63,213 nucleotides of DNA, from contig JBEWZL010000035.1 in the NCBI GenBank assembly GCA_045837725.1, positions 1 to 63,213 on the forward strand, in the 5' to 3' direction. This DNA comes from Vermamoeba vermiformis (taxonomy: Eukaryota > Tubulinea > Echinamoebida). Shown piece by piece: positions 52,101 through 63,188 of the stretch (position 1 is the stretch's first letter; the number at the start of each line of letters is the position of its first letter). The notes below the pieces were generated by a model, which saw nothing but the letters and a program-made list of their open reading frames with translations, had not been told where the DNA came from and ran no database searches. The translations under genes were made by a program, and so were the position numbers.

Positions 52101-55100
52101 ACGTTACAATCTGTTAGTGGAAAAGATGAGTACATTGATCATTTCGGTGTGGTCAATTGTCGTCGTACCGTAAAAAGTGAAAGAGACCTGGTTTGTGTAG
52201 ACCAGTCCGTTGACTGAAATATAGGCGGGAACGACGCCAACAGCAGCAGGAACAGTCACGCACGTGACACTGTTATCAGTGTAGTTCGCTGCGGGAACGG
52301 AGAGATTGCCAAAGAAGCACTTGACACTGGTCAAACTGCTGACTTGCGAGAACGAGAACGAGCCACTGAACACCACCACTTCATCGCCAAGTGTTGATGC
52401 ACTCGATGGAGTGGCACTTGTGATCGTTGGACACGTGGATGAGTTGCTCGATGTAGCTTGTGCTGCACATGTTGTACTGCCTTCGTGGAAGCACTGAAGG
52501 TTTGTGCCGCACCACGAACATGTTGGCTTTAAATCAGAAGCACAGTCTGAACACGAAGTTGCAGAGCAGTCTTGAGAGAAGCAATTAGCCAAGTGAAATT
52601 GAGGCAAAAAATCACGTGCTTACCGTAGACGAGAATTGGTGCGTCAGGAGTCAATCGCTGGTAGCTTCCGCCGCCAATGTCAGCCCAAACGCTCACTCTA
52701 GTCGTTCCAACGCTCAAGCTAGACTTTATAGGGCACGAAATGTACGTGCTGTTGGTGGGTGTTGCATCGGTCAAGTCAGAGAGTGTGACAGCTGTTCCAA
52801 CGTTCCAAGCACACTTCAAGGTTGGAAGCGTTTGTCCGTCGAACACAAACAAGCCACTAATGCGACTACACGAGAAATAGACATCAGTCTTGTGCTTTAG
52901 GCATAAGATTAATATGACTTACACAATGGTTGTGGCCAGATCGCCATAATAAACCGAGCTTGGGACCACATTGTTAATAGCTGATACAATATCATTAAAA
53001 CCTGTATTATGGCCGTTTAGTATTCATTGTTACTTACCAGGACAAGTTCCAGTTGTTGAGCACGAGGATGTTGCGTCAGCTTTGTAAATGCAAGAACGAA
53101 TGCTGCCAAAACAGAACGTGCAATCGTCACGAATCGTCACAGTGCCAAGTACATCGGTGCATGTTGAGCAGTCTTGAGCGTACAATGTACAATCTAGTGA
53201 CGCAGGTTAGATCAGGAAGGCAGCGAAGAGATCAATAATTACCGTAGAAAATGAATCCAGATGTCGAGGTGTAAAGCTTGCCATTGGCATGAACGTCAAT
53301 AGTTGTTTTGATCTCCGCTTGACCACCACGAAGTGTGTCCCATTGAGAGCGAATGTCAGGTGTGCGACAACTGATCGATGTGCTGCTCACTCTTGTGGCT
53401 TGTGTCTCGAACTGACCATCGAACACACACGTGTAATTTGCATTCGGAACGACTGTAGGTGAAATCGTCAAAGTGATCAGCTTGTCTGTGCAAAGAGATT
53501 AGTAATTAGCGCTGAGCGATGATGCGTCGAACTTACTTCCTCGAATGGATGCGCCAAGTGAAGAAAGCGATGTCACAGCTGAACAAGATTGGTTAGACAC
53601 TAATAGAATACGAGAATGTGATACTTACCAGGACAAGATCTGGTCCATGCATTGGCATCACATCGCTGAATCGATCCACAAGTCGAGTTTGTCAAACACA
53701 AACCACATTCTGTTTCGGTGAAGCATGAAGCGCAATCTGAACTTGCTGAGCATTCTGCATTCGCGTTTGAATGTTAGTTCATATGGAAAGAAATACAAAG
53801 ATGGATACGTACGATAGTAAGTGAATGAAGCAGAGTTTGTGGTCCACCAAGTGTTCTTCCAACGAATACGGAGATTCTTTGAGCCAGGTCCACTGCTCTT
53901 GGGACTAACACACTGCAAGCTTTGGAACTGAAGGTTGTTGACCAGTGTCACAGTCGATTCGTCCCACACGCAGCGGAAGTCAGCGGCATTGAGCAAATCA
54001 CCGGAGCTGTTTCCGAAAGTACTTGTGACATTGACCAATGTATTGCCGTCAATGGAGCCTCTAGCGGGGTCAAGTTTTTGAATTACTAATAAATAGAATT
54101 AGACTGACAAGCCTATTAAAATGACGGTAGGAGTGACTTACCAGGGCAAACGTAGAAGCGAGTATCTTGATACCATTGGTCAGGTTGAGAGCACTCTTGC
54201 GAAAGGGTGCAATTTCGCTCTTGGTTACAAAAACCGCAGTAAATGGCGTCCTCAGAGCACGTCAAGCAATCATAAATGGAACAACCTGAGTGAAATTTCG
54301 TAAGGATTTTCCGCGGATAAAACTCGACTGTGCACAACAAAACTTACTCGTGATTTGCAATTTGTACACTGCATCGCCAGATCCACTCTTGGTTGACCAA
54401 TACATCCAATTGTTTGCCACGTCGAAGTAAGTAAAACCGAAAGGCTTAGCAACAATATCAGCTAAATACACATTATTATTAATACGTTAGATTCTTCTTA
54501 GTATTTCGTGAATTGCATACCAGTTTGGCCAAAGTACTGCCAAGTTTGAGTCAGTCTTGTAATCGCTGATTGCGAGGTAGTTTTGTCTTGAGCGCCCATA
54601 AATACGACGTCATTAATAGCATCTGATTAAATGACATTAGCATTAACTCGCGAATGTTCGTTTTTAATGCTTACCATAGCCAATTGCTGACACGCTGACA
54701 CCAGTCTCGAAGTACAACTGTCTGCTGAGCAAATTGGCGTCGACCTATATCGTTATTAGCGCTATTGTTCAAATAGATATTGCTTGTAACGTACCTCGAC
54801 AGCAGATCCAACACTGTCACCGACCAAAAAGGAATTTCGACGAGGGTTATTCACGACTACGGTGATCTATTGCTTTAATTAGTCGCCTTCCGTGATATAT
54901 TGTTAAGTTATCGCAGTACTTACAGGATAGTTTCTTTCTGTAACGATAGCTGCATTTGATCCAACTTTGATTCCAACAGCCCCGACAGTTCCTCGAGTCG
55001 GTGTATCGCGGGAACCACCGAAAAAGACCTAAGATAACATATATTAACATCGTTCAGGCCCGTTAACAATGGATTTTAAGCTACATAATGTATAGCAAAT

Positions 55101-56135
55101 GAGTTACAATGAGCTCCAAAAAAGTGTCACAAATGTCATCGGGCTATAATTAGCTTAATTTCATCGATTCAATTGGGAACGTAATGCTGAGCTTAATAGT
55201 TTAGGTAGTTTACTTACGGTGTTCGTCGCGATGTCGATATCAATCGATATAAATCTATTGGTGAGGAAAATTGTTGCCGGGGAAACGATTCCTTTGCCGA
55301 TAGAATTTACAGCTCCAGAAACACCTGAATAGGCGACAATATCACCTGAAGAAGCGATATAAATCGTATCCGATTGTGGCGAATAAGCGCAATCCTAAAA
55401 AAATGGGATTAAGTTTAGGCGAATTATACGGTAATATCATAGTAATTTACTTACAGCATAAGTTCCAACGTACTGATTGAAACAAAAGCCGCAGCTAAAG
55501 CTTCCCAAATCAGTTGTTCCACCGCTTGGGTTAGATAACGAGAATCGATACACATTTTGGTTCATGCAAAAGAAACCTAATGTAGATTGATGAGTACAAA
55601 CGTATTAAAAATAATTGGGAAATAATTGTTTCAATTTGCACGAGATTTCCTTTTCGATCCCAATTTTCCTACCGTAGTTTTTCGCTGGGGCTACCATAAT
55701 TGCTCTTACTGCTGAAGATGCTGTGTATATTTTCTGTGCCGAAGCTACGTTATCGGGAGCATCAGTTAGCTGTTAAAATAACAATTAGTTCACTTTTCGA
55801 ACGGACCGCTTCTAGATGTGGACAAAATCTCAAGTCCACTTTCGGAAAGTTTTATCTTATATCATTCGTACCCGATAAATAGCGTTGTTGCCTCCCCAAA
55901 AAAAGATATTTTGTCCACTTGTCGGATCTGTGTAGTTTACGAAAGCCGTTAATCCAGCCATTCCTCCAATTGTTATAGGCGAGCCGATTTGCTACAATAA
56001 CATAAGTTTAAAGGCCAAAATCACATTGCTATTGTAACGTACCACCATGCCTCGATCTAAAATTGTTTGACACGAAACGAAAGCGAGCCAATAGGCCAAG
56101 CAAAGCACCGATACTAACGCGTACTTTGCCCCCAT
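49165..56135 (-). CDS. plexin-like receptor: propeller, 7 PSI, 6 IPT/TIG, TM helix, RasGAP
   Basis: About 30 exons, roughly 1,700 residues. Start at 56135 opens a signal peptide (MGAKYALVSVLCLAYWLAF). Residues about 20-358 are strand-rich repeats (ITIGGMAGLTAFVNY, DTIYIASSGDIVAYSG, DAINDVVFMGAQDK) suggesting a beta-propeller. Seven PSI modules follow (for example CSEDAIYCGFCNQERNC at 54.2 kb and CIAKNLCGWCSESNTC at 50.9 kb), alternating with six IPT/TIG domains (for example VTPNYGYFEGGETVVVSG). The membrane helix is VAGVVVGGSALIAGTVLLIL, then RWRKRR. The cytoplasmic part is a RasGAP domain: NTIFRLNSIGSKMF carries the arginine finger, YYSKLVGTKYL follows, and GGLLFLRYIGPALTAPH carries the second conserved Arg. 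The C-terminus is Lys-rich. The likely role is surface ligand sensing coupled to Ras/Rap inactivation; ligand and GTPase are inferred. Confidence 0.85.
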
Positions 56136-56589
56136 TAATAATCGCTTAATATTCCGAGCTCTGTTTTACAATGCAAAATCTAATCGTTAATTGTTTGCAA
56201 CGATTTTCCCACGCTTTTACTGAACACATGTCACCGATGTGCACGTGCGATTCGTTTTAAAATTGAATAACATTTGAACCTCAGTAAGATTACTGTAAAT
56301 ATATTTGCCAATATGTAGCACTGATGTCGTTCTAGCTGATCATAATACGGCTATTAGATCTACACGTAAGATTGTCCGAAAAGGAATACCGTTAATCAAG
56401 CACTCGGATAGTATTCTACTGACATACATACACTGGCGAGACGTTAAGAATCATAACGAGCCATAACCGTTCCAGTTCGAGTGGCTCGGAAGTTAGTTGT
56501 TACGTGTGGTTGTGCACAGAATTGATTCAGATTCTTTCTTTTCGTCTCGAGAGCGATTGCACAAGCTCGGCGTCATTTTGGCCAGTATT
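56136..56589. other. divergent intergenic region upstream of the receptor
   Basis: About 450 bases lie between the receptor start (minus) and a plus-strand ATG at 56590. It probably contains both promoters. No repeat, RNA gene or other reading frame of note is seen. Confidence 0.45.
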
Positions 56590-56638
56590 ATGCTGCGTCC
56601 TCTGCTTCGTGCTGCAGCACGCTCTTTTTTGAAGTGCG
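56590..56638 (+). CDS. first exon with mitochondrial-presequence-like peptide, rest not found
   Basis: The ATG at 56590 encodes MLRPLLRAAARSFLKC, an Arg/Ala/Leu-rich acid-free leader typical of mitochondrial import signals. A gtaagg donor (56639) follows in phase 1. Possible acceptors near 56,695 and 56,720 lead only to short frames that stop within about a dozen codons, and 56,720-57,027 has no further coding signal. Either the gene is a micro-protein of under 30 residues, or its body was lost by rearrangement. The neighbouring transposon at 57.4 kb shows the locus is unstable. Assignment is tentative. Confidence 0.35.
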
Positions 56639-57027
56639 GTAAGGAACAACCTAGTAAAATCAAACAAAATTAGTTCGGTTATAATTTATAATAGAGTTTT
56701 CCTATAATAAAGGGTCGCAGAACCCTTAGTTCCCAAATTTCTGTTCAAATGAAAATATTAATTTCTAGATTTTTTTTTTAAATAATACCTTCTCCACTCT
56801 TTACTTTAAAGATCAAGTGACGTGCATATTAATTAATACTAATATTATTTAATATGTTTGGCTAAATATTATCTTTATTTTGGAATTTTGTCAATCTGGC
56901 TGCCTCCGTTCCTTTTCGAAATCTAATTCCTCTCCTTATATCCTTAAAATATTTCGCTATACTTTGTAAAGGCTGTTTATTGGTCTTGTATTGCCTTCAA
57001 AGCAAAATATAATAACAATAATTTGTC

Positions 57028-57435
57028 TTACTGTTGCATGACGTTTGTATTGTTCGCAGTATTGTTGTTGTTCGTGTTATTAGCATTATTATTGGTATTT
57101 TGATTTAATTCTGTGACGTCGTTCAAATCCCAGTCCATCAACGCGATTGCCAGGCAATAACCGTGGCCGAAGTTGTGTTTAGAGTCGTTAATCATCGTCT
57201 TCATGCTATCTTTAGTGACTAAGATACTATTTTGATCGATCCAATCGTCAGCGACTGAATATTTTTCTTTGTAATAGGGCATTGACTCCTGATGCGGTCC
57301 ATCCACTTCTACAATCAACAAGTTTTCGCCTCTCTTCAATCGGTCTTGCAATTTTTTAAATCTTGGTGCTTTCTTGACTAATTCTACGAATACTGGTAAG
57401 TAGATCTGCTTTCTAGACGAGATGTAGTCCAGACA
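57028..57435 (-). CDS. 3' part of a host gene cut by the CACTA-like insertion
   Basis: About 136 codons are present, ending in an Asn-rich tail (NQNTNNNANNTNNNN, then VMQQ). The preserved globular part reads LLIVEVDGPHQESMPYYKEK, DDWIDQNSILVTKD and SKHNFGHGYCLAIALMDWDL. It is well conserved-looking but I cannot name it. The 5' portion is missing: at about 57,435 the coding sequence meets the left terminus of the transposon, and upstream exons would lie beyond the right edge of the window. The junction itself reads like a splice acceptor (ttaaccacag before the first codon). The gene may therefore still be spliced, or may be disrupted. Confidence 0.6.
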   Translation of the reverse strand, partial: CLDYISSRKQIYLPVFVELVKKAPRFKKLQDRLKRGENLLIVEVDGPHQESMPYYKEKYSVADDWIDQNSILVTKDSMKTMINDSKHNFGHGYCLAIALMDWDLNDVTELNQNTNNNANNTNNNNTANNTNVMQQ

Positions 57436-57460
57436 CTGTGGTTAAAACACAATGTTTTTT
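57436..57460. repeat. left terminal inverted repeat of the CACTA-like element
   Basis: Starts ctgtggttaaaacacaatg and aligns with the inverse of 63189-63213. Read outward on the minus strand it ends ttttaaccacag, which resembles the branch site plus acceptor of this genome's introns. A related inverted motif (ccagtgtttatttt) lies 50 bases further in. Confidence 0.8.
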
Positions 57461-57514
57461 AAAAAAAACAATGTTCGTAATAAAAAACCAGTGTTTATTT
57501 TAGTACATGATGTG

Positions 57515-60500
57515 TTATTCAAATTCCGTACAAAGTAAAAAATAATTTTGCCGTAGTTCAGCGTCCGCCATAGTGTGATTGTTCAGAAAATGAAAGCGCA
57601 GATCCGACGGAACGACGACCACTTGTTGGGAAACGGCATCGGAAGGGACAACAATTGGCATGTCAACTTGCAATAACGGCAAGTGCGTTACGGGATCTTT
57701 GTGCCCCAAGTTTTTGTATTGAAGCTAATTATCGATTAGTATTTTTGTTCGTAAAAAAAATAACAACTTACCGCATAGATCCAATATCGACCATGATAAA
57801 GTATGACGTATTGAGTACGGGCAATGTAAGATGTATTCCGTCTAATAAATTGGAAATAATAATTGCGCTTCAGATCAAAGTGGCGCAGTTGAATACCTTC
57901 ATAGCTGGTGGCTATGAAATCGAAATTTTCCGGAAAATCAAGATCGAACCATGCGTAATACTTTTCAAACAAATGGAACATGTGATTGTCGAAGGTAAGG
58001 AGGTTAATTTTACCGGTGGCCTGAATTTTTTCGTCTTCCGATGAAGCTTGGCACAACTGTGATGCTTTTCGTAGTTCTGTTTAATGTAAATAAAGGAATA
58101 AAGGCAAATATTGGTTTTACCTGATATCTGAAGCAAGTGATAAAATACGTCCGTCGAATTCGTATTGATTGTCTTAATGCTGCGGTTGTCTCGCTCAGGT
58201 GTGAAGCAATGAAGCCAACCAGGCTTTCCTTGGTTACGGAACTGATCAACTACATGCGCAACTGCGTAATTATAAGTATTAGAAACGAAAAAATTCACGG
58301 TAAATTATTCCGTACCTTCCACGTGGGTTTTAGAGGTGATGAACGAGTCGCCATATAAAAGTATGTGAAGCCTAGTTATGTTTTCGAGATTTTGCTTTAC
58401 ATCATTGAGGTTACCGAGCTAGAATATGTCAGATCTGATCGCGCAAACGATTTTTTACTTACACTGAGTGGGGAGTGCGAAGTTGCCCGTAAATAGAATA
58501 AACAATATTCTCTAATACCAACGTAGTGATCGAAATAGGTGTGAGTTGCCTCCAAACCGAAATACTGTTGCAGATCGACCGGGATTTGTTTTCGAATGCC
58601 AATTCGACAATTGCACGGAGTTTTTGGTAGAAACACTGCAAGAACAGGTATTGCTAATCGTAACCAAAGGAACATCTGATGCCCACTGGTCAAAGAATCG
58701 TTAGATCTTGAAGGCAGATTCGATCGTGCACAATATTGACAGCGAATTAGGAAAAGCGGAGCAGAATGATTAATAAACTTTAAAAATATAATTGAATTTT
58801 CGTTGAGGGTAAAAGTAATATTATTTGAACGGAGAATTTTACGTCAAACTTTTTTTCATACCTGAAATACGGATGTCTATCAACAAAATTAACTAATCTC
58901 TCATCATCGCTTCGCATGGGGATATTTCCGACGATCATGTTAATTTCTGCAAGGTCCTGTTTTGTAAATAACGCGTATTTGACCTCACGGGTGTCGTGCA
59001 TGAAGATCTGCTGCGTTAGCTTCTTCAATTCGCCTTCCAAACATGTGTGAAAGAAATCAAAAAAGATTGTTGATGTATCAAAGGAGGGAAGATTCCAAAA
59101 TACGGAGCAATCTGAAAGATGGTAAGCAGAGAATTTCGTGTGCAAGATCTCACGTACCGTTTATACCAAAAAAAGTGCTCAGGAACGAAGATGCATAGTT
59201 TGGGAGTCGATTGTTGGCGATTTGAATAAATGCAGCGTTGTCTCGAGTGTTAGTTCTTGGTGGTGTAGCAAACACATCCGATCGGTCACCGAAACAGTGC
59301 ATGCACCATCGTTTTAGCTTTGAATAACCACCCTCCTGCGGTATGTGTTATTATGAAACAATACTGGCATATATTTCAATACCTTGAAGCACGTTATGTT
59401 TGAAATTGCTGGTAAATCTCCGATAATTCCAAAATAATCCGCTTTGCATAGAAATTGCTCCGACTTGAAGGCGTCAACAACTTGAATTCCATTCACGCGA
59501 AGGTCTTTTAGTTCGTCGACGAAGCGCTCCATAAAGAAATTGACTCCTAAGTAAAAAATTAATAAGTGTGGACTAGCGGCGGAACTTTTTACCTTTTTCC
59601 TTCAGCAAAAAACCCGGAATGAATGCCAAATCCCACCAGTTCGCCATGTCAGCTCGATAAGCTTTACCAAGAGATACTGGAATGCAACGAAGTACCCACA
59701 CGTTCTTCCACGTCAAGTTCACTTGTCGATTTCTGCACACTTTGTCGACATAAAACAGCAGAAGCAAATTTCGAGCGTCTTGTTGCATTATTGGGTTTTC
59801 GGTAAAGCGTGGAAGGTCGTGAAGATCGTGCATGCTGTTAACATTCACCGCGCGAGAAGCCTGCCATGTTTGAAGCTTTCGACTGTATTCAGGAATGCTA
59901 AAGCAGCGGCGAATGTGGTCTTTGATTCTAAATATTACAAAATGAGGTGCTATTCTCAATTAGTTTGTGAGACTTACGTTATGAATCCAATTTTGATTCG
60001 TTGAGCGCGACCGGCGAAATTTGTATCGATATACCACGGGTGGGGAGTCAGACAGTAGCCATTGCTCTTGAATGAATTTTCGAACGCTCTGATATCAGCG
60101 TATCTGATCATTTCATCCTTAGCGGCAGCCTTTTGGGCTAACTCAAGGATCTGGATCAACTGCCAACGAGGAACTCGCCATAGTCGATGTAGGGTCATTA
60201 ATTCAAAAGTGATTTTTTGTCTTTCATCAAGCGTTGCAATAACTAAAATGAGAATTAATAACCAAATATGTATTTTCCTAACTGTACGTACTTGGTTCAG
60301 TTATTTGTAGTTGGTCATCCGCTGGCGCTTGAAAGTCTTCCGCGACAGCTTGAAGAATGTCCTCTTCCATTATATCATCACTGTCCGATGAAACATCCTT
60401 CAACAATATGGTGAGTACTTTCTTAATTGGTTAAGTAACACGTACCGCTAAGATGTGAATTGTTCCGTAATGAGTAGCTAAGCGATCATAGCGATCGCAC

Positions 60501-60532
60501 GTATAGGGGCATTTGGGGCAATAATAAGTCAT
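57515..60532 (-). CDS. tnp2-like (CACTA/KDZ group) transposase
   Basis: Start at 60532 gives MTYYCPKCPYTCDRYDRL with a complete C2H2 finger (C5, C8, H21, H26), a likely DNA-binding head. An acidic segment (DVSSDSDDIMEEDILQ) is followed by DNA-binding-like helices (RLWRVPRWQLIQIL) and the catalytic core. Core blocks include GFLLKEKGVNFFMERFVDEL, IIGDLPAISNITCFK, the block SVFWNLPSFDTSTIFFDFFH, and near the end ITRLHILLYGD, VVDQFRNQGKPGWLHCFTPE and RDNRSIK. That final block matches the conserved tnp2/KDZ end (vhxlxDxvrxxGplwxxscFxfEr). Stop at 57515. About 14 exons with typical local introns, about 800 residues. It would cut and rejoin the element ends. Confidence 0.78.
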
Positions 60533-60586
60533 ATTGAAGCGTTGTGATTTGTGTTGTTTTGTTTGAAAAAATTGTTTTATAACAAA

Positions 60587-62871
60587 ATGTTTGGGTTAGT
60601 GCTCCAGTAAATTTCCTTCAAATTCACCGTAATAGGAAGATTCTGTATTTGTCCGGGGTTATCATTCCAATGCGTTTATTAACGCTGATAATCCTTGTGG
60701 ATTGGAGTATCCCCAATGCCGAAAACAAGCTCCGTGGATCGAATGGTTTTTCACCATTACAAGTAAACATGGAAACAATAAAAGCGGAAAACAATTCGAT
60801 TTTATTCAATACCAACAACATTAACAACCATGTCCTCATTTTATACTTCAATGGGTCGCCGATCTGTCATTATGTCGGGGATCACGAAACATTCCAGGGT
60901 AAGCAAATAATCGTTAGTTAAATTAAATATCTAATATTATATTAATACTATAGGAGCTAACACTGCTTTTGCGGGATCTAAAAAAAGATCTGAATCGAAA
61001 ATTTATTATGTCAATCAAACATCTACAAACGATTCCCAACACAATCTATCGAGACAGCGAGTTTTACAATGGTAAATAATTTATCCTAGTTCTAAACAAA
61101 ATATTAATCGTATTTAAATAGAAAATATTCGCAACAACGACTTCGCTGACGTTATCAAGAAGTTTATTGCTTCTCGTACATCAAAAGAGTTCAGAAATGC
61201 ACTCGAGTCGGGTATGGGCATCAAGATTCTGCAGCGAATCATACGAAACCGCATGTGGGAGTTCCTCCGTGGTCGATTGCGACAATACCACGTGGTAAGT
61301 TGAATTTACCTTATTTGGCAAACGTTGTAACTTATTGTACAAGCACGGATTGCAACATTTCCTTGGTAATGACTTCGACGACATCGATGACGAAGACATG
61401 GACGATGATGCCAATGCTGAAAACGACGAAATGTCTGACTGGTGCGTAACATTAAGTTTAAATCTATTGATAACACGTTTGTAAAGCGAGTCGCCACCAG
61501 TTTCGCCCAAGCCTGGTACGAAGCAAGTGACCAAGTCAAATGGTTCTCCTCAACCGCCCAGCCCTCCTCACCGTACACGTGCGACAACGCTAAAGGCCAC
61601 TCAATCGTCATCTCCCAGCACTGGAAATCACAATGGTGTTGCCAACACTGTGCAACCTGCTGCCTCGAACACTAATCAACGGTTCACGTCAAAATCCAAG
61701 TCTCCTCGTGGTCCAAACAACAACACGCCTCCCGATTCACCACGAACGAATGAGAAGCCATCGACGGAGCCAAAAAGAAAACAACAGGGTAAAGCCAAGT
61801 CACTTCCATCTGAAGAGCCAACCACTCAGTAAGTTTGACGAAATTACGATCGTAATTGACGCATACTAAATAACTATCAGGAATGCGTCCGAGAAATTGA
61901 TGTTGTTGGTTACGTTCGACAGCGCTCCAGAATATCACTTCGATATTACAAACACCAATGAGTTACGACTGGTCGGTAGCGATCAAATATTTACACCTCC
62001 TTCAACTGGCTCCACTTCAATGTTAATTGGTTCCTACAACCTTGCGGTAAGCATCGGTGCAATTTTGATCGTTGTTAACGCAAATTATGACTTAGGGCCT
62101 GGTTGCACTTTCTGGCTGCGCTTTCAAGGTACGGAAACTTCGTCAAAATAAATTCTAATTGCATTTAAGAGCATTCTTATGCTGACAACAAGACAACGAG
62201 TGTCGTTGATGTTTTCGACGGAAGGAGATGAGTTTTTTTCCGTTGCTGCACCATACGTTGATCGAAACACCCGCTTTTATGCTGTAAGTTAGCCTGCTTA
62301 ATGATATGAAATAGTAATCTCTGCTAGACGGCGATCGATCTATCATTCGCTTCAGAAACCGTTTTGACGCCTGAAAGGCTTCAGCGACGCTTTCACGTAT
62401 GTATTACGCTGCTATTCAAACTAAGACTCACCAAGAATCAGATGTTCCTGTGCATGCTCTCCGCTTACGCGTTCAAAAACGCTCCGAAGAAATTTATACC
62501 TCTATTGAAGAGCACGTTCGCAATTGATATACCTGTGAGTTACCATCAATTTCACTGCCACTTTCTAACGATAACAGGATTTGACTCGCGATGCCTTAAT
62601 CGCTGCCATATCAGAACTGCCCTTTGCGACAATCCGAGACAGTTGCTACAAGTTCGTTCACAATGCAGCATCGATGTTCGATCTTCAAGTGATGCCTTCA
62701 TTCACCTTGATGAACGCACGCTCGGGAGCGATTGAAGAAGTTCAACCGTCGCAGAACGATTATGAAAAAACATTAATGCATATTGGTGTCAATCTGCTTG
62801 CTCCTGAAGACGCGCACAACGCTGCATATCCGATGACAGAAGCGTTATTTCAAGTAATGCACAATTATTAG
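60587..62871 (+). CDS. second gene of the CACTA-like element, unknown product
   Basis: This gene diverges from the transposase with only about 54 bp between the likely ATGs. The start (60587) and the first intron are uncertain. An early exon reads PCGLEYPQCRKQAPWIEWFF, which could be a BED-like or other zinc finger. Clear later exons: ELTLLLRDLKKDLNRKFIM, then DFADVIKKFIASRTSKEF and MWEFLRGRLRQY, an acidic stretch (DFDDIDDEDMDDDA), a Pro/Ser/Lys-rich linker, KLMLLVTFDSAPEYHFDI and a globular end (DALIAAISELPFATIRDSC, HIGVNLLAPEDAHNAAYP). The junction near 62,130-62,175 did not resolve cleanly by eye. The layout suggests a partner of the transposase like TNP1/TnpA, but no homology is recognised. 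Confidence 0.6.
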
Positions 62872-63188
62872 AACTGATTAACTAATTAGTTCGTAGAGAG
62901 TTGTCCTGTTAAAAGAGAGTGCTGTTTCTTCGACAAAACAGTTCCGTGAGCTCTTCAACGATGTTTCCGCTCTTTTTAACTAACGACCAGCTGCTGGCAT
63001 GTTTCTAACTCTTCTTTAATTATAATTTTTAAATATACATTGAGAACTATTAATTATTAATATAAGAAAAATAATAACAAACGCTTGTAATAATATCTAT
63101 TGTATTTTTAAACACTGTTTATTAAAACGTTGTTTCCAATAAACACAAGTTTTTTAAACACAGTTTTCCTGGCAGGATTTTTCATTCG
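62872..63188. repeat. right subterminal region with short AAACAC/GTGTTT motifs
   Basis: After the stop codon at 62871 the sequence becomes very AT-rich. Between 63,110 and 63,165 it carries aaacactgttt, aaacgttgttt, aaacacaag and aaacacagttt in close succession. Clustered subterminal motifs of this kind are where CACTA-element proteins bind. No gene is present. Confidence 0.55.

Noticed and set aside
54349-56135. Calling the receptor head a true semaphorin (Sema) domain
   Set aside because: Strand repeats suggest a propeller, but no Sema-specific motif or cysteine pattern was recognised, so only propeller-like is claimed.
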